A stretch of 64,000 nt of DNA, taken from assembly GCF_003202405.1 (NCBI RefSeq), contig NZ_QJHL01000002.1:248001-312000 (forward strand), in the 5' to 3' direction. Position 1 is the first letter of the stretch; every line of letters begins with the position of its first letter. A program made the position numbers and the translations under genes. The notes beneath the pieces were generated by a model. That model searched no databases. It was not told the DNA's origin and saw only the letters and a program-made list of their open reading frames with translations. This DNA is from Flavobacterium hydrophilum (GTDB lineage: Bacteria > Bacteroidota > Bacteroidia > Flavobacteriales > Flavobacteriaceae). Shown here piece after piece: positions 1-6,747 of the stretch.

Positions 1-1
1 A

Positions 2-97
2 GAAATACAGCAAAAGCTAAATACAATTGAGAGTATCGCAGCTATTTATGCTGTAGATATCAATAAAATAAAATCAAAAAACAATTTAATTTTTTAA
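2..97 (+). CDS. C-terminal end of an IPExxxVDY-like protein (partial)
   Basis: An open frame enters from the left edge and stops at TAA (95-97), five bases before pyk. The visible 31 residues end in AVDINKIKSKNNLIF. From memory, flavobacterial genomes often carry a small IPExxxVDY-family protein of unknown function just before pyruvate kinase, and this tail fits that family. The tight spacing suggests co-transcription with pyk. Only the C-terminus is present, so the family call is tentative. Confidence 0.55.
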   Translation, partial: EIQQKLNTIESIAAIYAVDINKIKSKNNLIF

Positions 98-102
98 AAA
101 AA

Positions 103-1536
103 ATGCTTACAAACAAAAAAACCAAAATTGTAGCCACACTTGGACCTGCATGTGGAACGAAAGAGATCATTAAAGATATGATTGACGCAGGTGTAAATGT
201 ATTTAGAGTTAATTTTTCGCATGCTGATTATGAAGGTGTAAAAGAGAAAATAAACATTATTAGAGAACTAAATGAAGAATTTGGTTATACTACGGCAATT
301 CTTGGAGACTTACAAGGACCAAAACTTAGAGTAGGTGTAATGGAAGAAGGGACAGTTGTTAAAGATGGTGATACTCTTACTTTTACAACTGCTGAAGATA
401 TTGTTGGAAATGCCCAGAGAGCGTTTATGAAATATCAGAATTTCCCTAATGATGTAAATCCGGGTGAGCGTATTTTGCTTGATGATGGTAAGCTTATTTT
501 TGAAATCGTTTCAACTGATAAAAAAACAGAAGTTGTTGCTAAAGTTATTCAGGGCGGGGAATTAAAATCTAAAAAAGGAGTTAATCTTCCAAATACAAAG
601 ATTTCTTTGCCAGCATTAACAGAAAAAGATATTGCTGATGCTATTTTTGCTATTGAGCAAAAAGTGGATTGGATTGCGCTTTCGTTTGTAAAAACTCCTC
701 GTGATTTACAAGACTTGCAGGAATTGATTGCAAAACATTCAGATGTTAAAATTCCAATTGTTGCTAAAATCGAAATGCCGGAAGCTTTAGAAAACATGGA
801 TAGGATTGTAGCATATTGTGACGCTTTAATGGTAGCTCGTGGGGATTTAGGAGTTGAACTTCCTGCTCATGAAGTACCATTAGTTCAAAAAGATTTAATT
901 CGCAGAGCTAAAACTGCCAGAATTCCTGTTATCGTTGCTACTCAAATGATGGAAACAATGATTACAAGTTTAACTCCAACAAGAGCAGAAGTAAACGACG
1001 TTGCAAACTCTGTAATGGATGGAGCTGATGCGGTGATGTTGTCAGGAGAAACTGCTACAGGAAACTATCCGGTACAGGTTATTCAAAAAATGACTCAAAT
1101 TTGTGAGGCTGTTGAAAATTCTCCACTAATTCATGTACCACAAAATACACCTCAAATAAAAACAAAGCGTTTTATTACGAAAACAATTTGTCAACAAGCA
1201 GCTTTAATGGCTAATACAATTCAGGCAAAAGCAATTTGTACATTGACAAATAGTGGTTACACAGCTTTTCAAATTTCGGCTTGGAGACCATCGTCAGCGC
1301 ACATCTTAGTATTTACTTCAAACAGAAGAATTTTAACACAATTGAATCTGTTATGGGGAGTTAAGTCATTCTTTTATGATAATGAAAATAGTACTGATGA
1401 TACTGTAACAGATGTAAACAAAATTGCAGTTGAAAAAGGCTATGCAGTAAAAGGAGATTATTTGATTAATCTTGCTGCAATGCCAATTAAAGATAAAGGA
1501 ATGGTTAATACCATGAGAGTTTCTGAAATAGAATAG
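103..1536 (+). CDS. pyk: Pyruvate kinase
   Basis: Catalyses phosphoenolpyruvate + ADP to pyruvate + ATP, the last step of glycolysis, in the cytoplasm. The protein has 477 residues, normal for a bacterial pyruvate kinase. The N-terminal TKIVATLGPA motif and the active-site R35-V-N37-F-S39-H region are present. The family signature IPIVAKIEMPE carries the catalytic lysine, and GDLGVELP binds the metal. The C-terminal allosteric domain is complete. The gene starts five bases after an upstream gene and is probably in its operon. It ends at a strong intrinsic terminator. No frameshift or missing residue was seen. Confidence 0.97.
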   Translation: MLTNKKTKIVATLGPACGTKEIIKDMIDAGVNVFRVNFSHADYEGVKEKINIIRELNEEFGYTTAILGDLQGPKLRVGVMEEGTVVKDGDTLTFTTAEDIVGNAQRAFMKYQNFPNDVNPGERILLDDGKLIFEIVSTDKKTEVVAKVIQGGELKSKKGVNLPNTKISLPALTEKDIADAIFAIEQKVDWIALSFVKTPRDLQDLQELIAKHSDVKIPIVAKIEMPEALENMDRIVAYCDALMVARGDLGVELPAHEVPLVQKDLIRRAKTARIPVIVATQMMETMITSLTPTRAEVNDVANSVMDGADAVMLSGETATGNYPVQVIQKMTQICEAVENSPLIHVPQNTPQIKTKRFITKTICQQAALMANTIQAKAICTLTNSGYTAFQISAWRPSSAHILVFTSNRRILTQLNLLWGVKSFFYDNENSTDDTVTDVNKIAVEKGYAVKGDYLINLAAMPIKDKGMVNTMRVSEIE

Positions 1537-1560
1537 TTTTATAAAAAAAAACATATATGA

Positions 1561-1592
1561 AAATCCATCCGTAATATCGGGTGGATTTTTTT
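1561..1592 (+). terminator. Intrinsic terminator of pyk
   Basis: A 10-bp stem (AAATCCATCC with GGGTGGATTT, one G-T pair) with an 8-nt loop is followed by a T run. It lies 24 bases after the pyk stop. Confidence 0.85.
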
Positions 1593-1630
1593 GTTTCAAT
1601 TCTTATGAAATAGTACAGGTAATAAATGAA

Positions 1631-1660
1631 AATCCCCGACAAATAAATTGATCGGGAATT
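1631..1660 (-). terminator. Intrinsic terminator of the CPBP protease gene
   Basis: On the minus strand AATTCCCGA pairs with TCGGGGATT, with a 12-nt loop and a short T run. It lies about 30 bases past the stop of the leftward CPBP gene. Confidence 0.65.
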
Positions 1661-1691
1661 CTGGTGTAATTTATGAAATGCTTAAAAAATG

Positions 1692-2552
1692 TTATTTTTT
1701 CCAGTACGGCCTTATAATTCTGTTTTGTTTATGAATTAAAATTAAGAACATCATTGTTCCAAGCATACAGAAAATAATAGCCTGAATAGATCCTTCAGGG
1801 CCAAATTCGCCGCCGGTAATAATTTCTGGGCCTTGTATTTTGGCTTCAAATAAGCTGTTTGTTTTTTCGTTTCCGGATGTAATGGCGCCAAAGATTCCCG
1901 ATTGTGTAAAGTTCCAGGCAAAGTGTAAAGCAATTGGAAGCCATAAATTACGGCTGTAAATAAAAGCTGCTCCAAATAAAAACCCAGCAGTGGTGATGCA
2001 TAGACTTGATAGAAAAGTACTGTGGGCATTTGCCAGATGAAAAATACCAAACAGGAGTGATGAAATAGAAAGCGAAATATAGCTTCCAAGTTTTTCTTCC
2101 AAAATCCTGAATATAATTCCGCGAACCAATATTTCTTCAATAATAGCTACTGTAAACATAATTGCAAAAGGAATCACAATAAACGAGATTGGGTTGATAT
2201 TTACAATACTGTAGTAACCATTCAGGTACATCACGAAAATAGTGAGCGATTGTAAAATAAAACTCATTAGGACACCGAAAGATATATTTTTGACAATTCC
2301 TTTAGTGGAAAATTCGGTTATAATTCTTTTGTCATATTTTTTAAAAAATAAAATATAGCTGAAAATGCAGGCTGATGAAACAAAAAATCCTTTGAGGAGA
2401 TTTCTGTAATCTTTATCGAGAGAAGTTAATCCCAGTAATTTTGAAGCAATTTGCTGTCCAATTATAACAACTGTCATAAAAATAAGTAAGGCAAGAATCA
2501 TCTTGGTTACAGGTGATTTAAATATTTTTTGTTTTCCAGTAAGGGTTTCCAT
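1692..2552 (-). CDS. CPBP family intramembrane glutamic endopeptidase
   Basis: A 286-residue integral membrane protein with about eight hydrophobic segments. It has the three CPBP (Abi, PF02517) motifs: EExxxR at E139, E140 and R144; FxxxH with H172 in the FGIFHLAN stretch; and H210 in the ALHFAWNF stretch. The family includes Rce1-type prenyl-protein proteases and bacteriocin-immunity proteins; the substrate here cannot be told. The gene stands alone, with its own -7 box upstream and its own terminator. A hydrophilic stretch of about 40 residues before the last helix carries no recognised domain. Confidence 0.88.
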   Translation of the reverse strand: METLTGKQKIFKSPVTKMILALLIFMTVVIIGQQIASKLLGLTSLDKDYRNLLKGFFVSSACIFSYILFFKKYDKRIITEFSTKGIVKNISFGVLMSFILQSLTIFVMYLNGYYSIVNINPISFIVIPFAIMFTVAIIEEILVRGIIFRILEEKLGSYISLSISSLLFGIFHLANAHSTFLSSLCITTAGFLFGAAFIYSRNLWLPIALHFAWNFTQSGIFGAITSGNEKTNSLFEAKIQGPEIITGGEFGPEGSIQAIIFCMLGTMMFLILIHKQNRIIRPYWKK

Positions 2553-2582
2553 TTAGATTTGGTTTTACGTATTAATTTGAAG

Positions 2583-2590
2583 CAAATGTA
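2583..2590 (-). promoter_or_regulatory. Bacteroidota -7 box for the CPBP gene
   Basis: Minus-strand TACATTTG matches the TAnnTTTG consensus 30 bases upstream of the start. No -33 TTG was found at ideal spacing. Confidence 0.5.
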
Positions 2591-2631
2591 GATTGCTGTA
2601 AAACCAAAAAATAGAATGAAATTTGCCTGTC

Positions 2632-3429
2632 TTATAATTTTTGAAATTGTTTGGGTAAAAATCCGGTTTGGTTTTTAAAAGTTCTGATAAAATGGCTTTG
2701 ATCAGCAAACCCGCATTCTAGACTAATTTCAGTTAAATTACTTTGATTAGATTGTATCAGTGAAAGGGAACGGTTTATTTTAATGCGGCGCATATATTCA
2801 CCCAGGGTGCATCCAAAATACCTTGGAAAATGTTTTGATATTGTAATAGGATTAAGCTGTAAAACCTGCGCCAGATCCTTCAGATTAGGATTCTCATTCC
2901 AGCAGTCATTTAATAATTCATTTAAACTTTTTACCCAGTACGGACTTTTTTCATATTGGTTCAAGTGCTGATGGGTTTGTAATAATTGAGAAAACAACAT
3001 CTTTATGTTGTCACTTGAAAAAGTATCTGCAGTAAGCGTTTCTTTAAAAATTTTGAGAATCAAAAATTTTGTAAACGTACTATTCTCAACGGATTTTTCA
3101 ATTATATCTTCGGTAATTTGAAGTTCTTTAAGAAGATTTTCTTCAATTTCGATATTGATATTTCTGGATGGAAAAAGTGTGTCCTGATTCAAATGCATTT
3201 CATCGCTGTGATAAAATAGCAGCGAACCCGGTCCGACAGTTTCGTTGAAATTTTTTCGTTTTTCTGTCGTTCCGCCTTTAAGGAAAAGCGTAATATGTGC
3301 ATTATTATGTGAATGCCAGCCTTCATACACCTTATTTTGATATTCTGTTTCGACTACTGCAATACCTTGTGTGGTACTAAAAATGGTTTTGGTATTGCCT
3401 AAATATTTCTCCTTTTCGAGTTCGTACAT
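2632..3429 (-). CDS. AraC family transcriptional regulator
   Basis: A 265-residue regulator. The N-terminal half (about 20-110) has a cupin-like sensing pattern: WHSHNNAHITLFLKGG, then PGSLLFYHSDEMH. The last 95 residues are an AraC/XylS double helix-turn-helix (LAQVLQLNPITISKHF, then the second helix pair ending in GFADQSHFIRTFKNQTGFLPKQF). The effector and targets are unknown. Two direct repeats upstream look like a possible autoregulatory site. The nearest genes, a membrane protease and a secreted C1 peptidase, are candidate targets only by position. Confidence 0.9.
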   Translation of the reverse strand: MYELEKEKYLGNTKTIFSTTQGIAVVETEYQNKVYEGWHSHNNAHITLFLKGGTTEKRKNFNETVGPGSLLFYHSDEMHLNQDTLFPSRNINIEIEENLLKELQITEDIIEKSVENSTFTKFLILKIFKETLTADTFSSDNIKMLFSQLLQTHQHLNQYEKSPYWVKSLNELLNDCWNENPNLKDLAQVLQLNPITISKHFPRYFGCTLGEYMRRIKINRSLSLIQSNQSNLTEISLECGFADQSHFIRTFKNQTGFLPKQFQKL

Positions 3430-3459
3430 TCTTGGACTTCTAAAAGTGTTTATGGAACT

Positions 3460-3501
3460 AAAATACTATTTTTATTAACAAATAAATCCAAAATACTATT
3501 T
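3460..3501 (-). promoter_or_regulatory. Paired AAAATACTATTT direct repeats upstream of the AraC gene
   Basis: AAAATACTATTT occurs at 3460-3471 and 3490-3501, exactly 30 bp apart (close to three helical turns). Each contains the near-palindrome AAATAsTATTT. The pair lies 31-72 bases upstream of the AraC-family start, as expected for direct-repeat AraC binding sites. The function is inferred. Confidence 0.4.
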
Positions 3502-3612
3502 GAATTTTTTACTGTTTATTTTTTACAGTATTTGTAAGTTTTGGATGCTTAATAAAAACATTGTATAAAGATTAACCAAAAAATAATAGTTTTTTTACTT
3601 ATTATTTAATTG

Positions 3613-3625
3613 TTTTGTAACAAAA
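3613..3625. promoter_or_regulatory. TTTTGTAACAAAA palindrome before the C1 peptidase gene
   Basis: This 13-base inverted repeat lies 45 bases before the ATG. The identical word lies 47 bases before the S8 peptidase gene at 34321, so it may be a shared operator. It could also be chance in AT-rich DNA. Confidence 0.35.
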
Positions 3626-3670
3626 TAAATTTTAGGCTACTAATTAGTCTAACTCTTTAAATCATTGATT

Positions 3671-4867
3671 ATGTATAAAAATACGATGAAATCAGTTTTT
3701 GCTGTATCTGCTTTTTTAGTAGGTGTAAGCAGCTGTTTTGCACAAGACATTTTAGTAAATTCACTAAAGCTGAACGCTAGTGATAAAAGCAAAGAAAATT
3801 TTAAATTCACTGAAGTAATTAATTTAGGAACCACTTCAGTAAAATTGCAGGGTTCATCAGGGACTTGCTGGAGTTATTCTACCAATTCTTTTTTAGAGTC
3901 TGAAATGATTCGCTTAGGTAAACAACCAGTTGAATTGTCTCAAATTTTTTCAGCAAGAAATGTATATGTAGAAAAAGGAAAAAATTATGTACGCATGCAT
4001 GGTGCTGTTACTTTAGGGGATGGCGGATCTTTGCATGATGTAATTAATATGTATAAAAAATACGGAACCGTTCCGAGAGAAGTTTATACGGGATTGAATT
4101 ATGGTACTGATAAAAATAAATTTGCTGAAATGGCAGCAATTATCGAAGGGGTATTAGCAGCTGTTGTCAAGAACCCAAATGGCGAATTGACCCCGAGCTG
4201 GGAAAAAGCATATGCCTCTGTTATTGATTCTTATTTAGGAAAAGTTCCGGAAAATTTTGCTTATAAAGGAAAAAATTACACTCCTCAAAGTTTTGCAAAA
4301 GAAGTAGTGGGAATCAATCCTGATGAATATGTAGAGATGTCATCTTTTACCAGTGCTCCTTATTATCAAAAAACGTTGTTAGCAGTGCCGGATAACTGGT
4401 CATTTGATCAGGTTTATAATGTAAAAGTAAATGATATGACGGATGTTATAGACAATGCTTTAAAGAAAGGTTATACTGTTGCATGGGCAACTGATGTGAG
4501 TGAGAAAAGTTTTAGCTGGAAAAATGGTGTTGCCTATGTTTCTACTAAAAAATATGATGACATGACGGCCGAAGAAAAGGCTGATATGTTTAACGGACCA
4601 AAAACGGAGCCGGAAGTTACTGCAGAGATGCGTCAGGCAGCTTTTGATAATTACCAAACAACAGATGATCATGGAATGCATATTGTTGGTTTGGCAAAAG
4701 ATCAAACAGGAAAAGAGTATTATATTGTAAAAAATTCATGGGGAGAAACAAATGATTATAAAGGATTTTTATTCGTAACCAAAAATTTTGTAAAATATAA
4801 AACTACTGCTTTAATGGTAAACAAAGGAGGCATTCCAGCAGAGATTGCAAAAAAACTTGGGGTTTAA
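3671..4867 (+). CDS. Secreted C1 family cysteine peptidase (bleomycin hydrolase/aminopeptidase C-like)
   Basis: A papain-fold peptidase of 398 residues. The ATG at 3671 is preferred over an upstream TTG because it begins a good signal peptide (MYKNTMKSVFAVSAFLVGVS, cleaved after FAQ near residue 25). The catalytic triad is visible: C66 in QGSSGTCWSYS, His in DDHGMHIVGLA, and Asn in VKNSWGE. The oxyanion Gln precedes the Cys. About 270 residues separate Cys and His, as in the bleomycin hydrolase branch rather than compact papains. Family members are usually cytosolic aminopeptidases, so the signal peptide is notable. A terminator follows. Confidence 0.88.
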   Translation: MYKNTMKSVFAVSAFLVGVSSCFAQDILVNSLKLNASDKSKENFKFTEVINLGTTSVKLQGSSGTCWSYSTNSFLESEMIRLGKQPVELSQIFSARNVYVEKGKNYVRMHGAVTLGDGGSLHDVINMYKKYGTVPREVYTGLNYGTDKNKFAEMAAIIEGVLAAVVKNPNGELTPSWEKAYASVIDSYLGKVPENFAYKGKNYTPQSFAKEVVGINPDEYVEMSSFTSAPYYQKTLLAVPDNWSFDQVYNVKVNDMTDVIDNALKKGYTVAWATDVSEKSFSWKNGVAYVSTKKYDDMTAEEKADMFNGPKTEPEVTAEMRQAAFDNYQTTDDHGMHIVGLAKDQTGKEYYIVKNSWGETNDYKGFLFVTKNFVKYKTTALMVNKGGIPAEIAKKLGV

Positions 4868-4888
4868 TTTCTATAAAAATTCATAATT

Positions 4889-4930
4889 ATCCCGATAACT
4901 TATAAACAATGTTTAAAGGTTTATCGGGAT
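4889..4930 (+). terminator. Intrinsic terminator of the C1 peptidase gene
   Basis: ATCCCGATAA (4889-4898) pairs perfectly with TTATCGGGAT (4921-4930). The inner bases extend the stem with one mismatch, and TTTT follows. Confidence 0.8.
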
Positions 4931-4972
4931 TTTGTAATTATTTTAGCAATATAAATTTGATTTATAAGTTAA

Positions 4973-5002
4973 TTGTTAAAAGCATCATTTTCTATATTTT
5001 TG
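4973..5002 (+). promoter_or_regulatory. Promoter of the metallophosphoesterase gene
   Basis: TTG at 4973-4975 and TATTTTTG at 4995-5002 are separated by 19 bp, a good match to the Bacteroidota -33/-7 promoter. The ATG follows 24 bases later. Confidence 0.6.
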
Positions 5003-5026
5003 TAATTCCTGATTAAATAATTATAA

Positions 5027-5752
5027 ATGAGAACATTTGTTATAGGCGACGTTCATGGAGGTTTACTTGCCCTTGAACAAGTGATGAAAAAAGCTGAAGT
5101 TACTGAAAAAGACACTTTAATATTTCTTGGAGATTATGTTGATGGATGGAGTCAGTCGCCTCAGGTAATTGATTATTTGATTGCTCTTCAAAGTAAGCAA
5201 AACTGTATTTGTATAAGAGGAAATCATGATGAGTTATTATTAGAATGGCTTAAAAATGCAAAAAACAATGAACTATGGTATCAACATGGAGGAGAGGCTA
5301 CAGTTCTGGCTTATGAAAAATTAAATAAGGGGGAAAAGCAAGTACATATAGAATTTTTGGAATCACTTGAGGACTATCATCTGGATGAACAAAATCGTTT
5401 ATTTGTTCATGCCGGTTTTACGAATTTAAATGGAGTTGGCTATGAATATTTTCCAAAATTATTTTATTGGGACAGGACTTTATGGGAAACAGCACTTTCT
5501 TTAGATCCAAGTATGAAAAAAGAAGATTTGTATTATCCAAAAAGATTTACATTATACAAAGAAATTTTTATTGGACATACACCTGTTAGCCGTATCGGAG
5601 AAACAGTTCCGGTAAATAAAGCGTGTGTTTGGAACATTGATACAGGAGCCGCTTTTAAAGGGCCTTTGACAATAATGAATGTAGATACAAAAGAGTTTTG
5701 GCAAAGCGAGCCTTTAAATCAATTGTATTCTAATGAAAGAGGAAGAAATTAA
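5027..5752 (+). CDS. Metallophosphoesterase, serine/threonine protein phosphatase-like
   Basis: A 241-residue cytoplasmic phosphoesterase of the calcineurin-like (PPP) superfamily. The metal-binding motifs come in order: GDVHG (residues 7-11), GDYVDGW, GNHDE, then a later FVHAG and IGHTPV. It resembles PrpA/lambda-phosphatase-type enzymes that remove phosphate from Ser/Thr or diadenosine substrates; the true substrate is unknown. It has its own promoter. The downstream barrel gene follows after 43 bases with its own -7 box, so the two are probably separate units. Confidence 0.9.
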   Translation: MRTFVIGDVHGGLLALEQVMKKAEVTEKDTLIFLGDYVDGWSQSPQVIDYLIALQSKQNCICIRGNHDELLLEWLKNAKNNELWYQHGGEATVLAYEKLNKGEKQVHIEFLESLEDYHLDEQNRLFVHAGFTNLNGVGYEYFPKLFYWDRTLWETALSLDPSMKKEDLYYPKRFTLYKEIFIGHTPVSRIGETVPVNKACVWNIDTGAAFKGPLTIMNVDTKEFWQSEPLNQLYSNERGRN

Positions 5753-5764
5753 GTTGTAAAATTC

Positions 5765-5772
5765 TATTTTTG
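5765..5772 (+). promoter_or_regulatory. -7 box for the outer-membrane protein gene
   Basis: TATTTTTG matches TAnnTTTG exactly, 23 bases before the ATG. No clear -33 element is present. Confidence 0.45.
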
Positions 5773-5795
5773 TACTTAAAAATATTTTAAAATTT

Positions 5796-6326
5796 ATGAA
5801 AAAAGTTATCACACTATTATTCTTGACATCATTCGGATTTACGCAAGCTCAGCAAGCTTTTAAAGGAAAAGGAGATACTAAAGTTAACCTTGGGGCTAAT
5901 ATACAAGATGGAGGATCAGGAATTCAGGGTTCTGTTGATTTTGGTTTGGCAGAAAACTTTTCTTATGGTTTTGTTGCTTCTTATTTATTAGGAGTTAATG
6001 AATTTTCAGGTTTTTATAACGGTGGAACAACGCAATATACTAATGAAAAACCGGATTTTAAAGATCGTTTCGATGCAAAATTCAGAATAAACGCAAACAT
6101 AGGAAATGTTTTAAAAGTTGATGAAAAGCTGGATATCTATCCAGGTCTAAGTTTAGGTTTGAAAAATTTCGGAGGCCATGTTGGAGGTCGCTATTTCTTT
6201 ACTGAAGGATTTGGTGTGTTCACAGAGTTAGGTTTTCCAATTGCAAAATACAGTGATGATAATGACTTATTTGATGATTTAAATAATCAGGTTACTTTTA
6301 GTTTGGGTGCTTCTTTCAATTTATAA
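5796..6326 (+). CDS. Outer membrane beta-barrel protein (small, unknown function)
   Basis: 176 residues. The signal peptide MKKVITLLFLTSFGFTQAQQ is cleaved after the AQ pair. The rest alternates amphipathic glycine- and aromatic-rich strands (FGLAENFSYGFVASYLLG, LSLGLKNFGGHVGGRYFF) and ends in a strand with terminal Phe-Asn-Leu, typical of eight-strand barrels. From memory it resembles a flavobacterial DUF6646-type family. Function is unknown; a structural or stability role in the outer membrane is a guess. A strong terminator follows. Confidence 0.75.
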   Translation: MKKVITLLFLTSFGFTQAQQAFKGKGDTKVNLGANIQDGGSGIQGSVDFGLAENFSYGFVASYLLGVNEFSGFYNGGTTQYTNEKPDFKDRFDAKFRINANIGNVLKVDEKLDIYPGLSLGLKNFGGHVGGRYFFTEGFGVFTELGFPIAKYSDDNDLFDDLNNQVTFSLGASFNL

Positions 6327-6352
6327 GATAATATAGGAGCACTAATGTCTTT

Positions 6353-6393
6353 AAAAAGGGCGACAATTTGAAATTTCAATTGTCGCCCTTTTT
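6353..6393 (+). terminator. Intrinsic terminator of the barrel gene
   Basis: AAAAAGGGCGACAATT pairs with AATTGTCGCCCTTTTT (16 bp, 9-nt loop), then more T. This is one of the strongest hairpins in the window. Confidence 0.9.
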
Positions 6394-6675
6394 ATTTTCA
6401 AATTGGAAATATTAATTTTGTGCAGAAATTAAAAATCATATAGGCAATTAACGAACTTATTTAAAATAGGAATATTCTGTTGTTTGTATTTTTTTATTTT
6501 GTATTTCATTTTTTCCCAATTTAAAAACTTCATTTTTATTCCAAGTACAATATTTAAAGGTTCTCAGAGTATTTTGGCTATATCGTTATAGTTGTGATAT
6601 TAATATTTTTTTATAATAATTTTTACGCTATGTATATTTTTAGCATAAATTTTTTTGTGATTAAAAAAAAATATT

Positions 6676-6697
6676 TACTTTCGTGTAATCGATTACA
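6676..6697 (+). promoter_or_regulatory. Promoter -7 box with overlapping LacI-type operator, pectate lyase 1
   Basis: TACTTTCG (6676-6683), one base off TAnnTTTG, is followed immediately by the perfect 14-bp palindrome TGTAATCGATTACA (6684-6697). A central CG with symmetric arms is typical of LacI/GalR-family operators. The position covers the expected transcription start, so a bound repressor would block initiation. The same 12-bp core recurs before the second pectate lyase. Confidence 0.65.
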
Positions 6698-6747
6698 TTA
6701 TGTTTTTCGATAACTTAAAAAACTATCTATTTACTTAAACCACAATT

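Larger units (their letters stand above)
6327..6747. other. Gene-free stretch before the first pectate lyase
   Basis: It holds the barrel-gene terminator (6353-6393), AT-rich DNA, an imperfect inverted repeat CTATA-TCGT-TATAG (6578-6591), and the pectate lyase promoter and operator (6676-6697). The leader then carries TTCGATAA and AAACCACAA words shared with the second pectate lyase gene. No open frame is convincing. Confidence 0.6.

Noticed and set aside
1751..2140. Alternative minus-strand frame inside the CPBP gene
   Set aside because: Overlaps a gene with all three catalytic motifs; the alternative product shows no motif.
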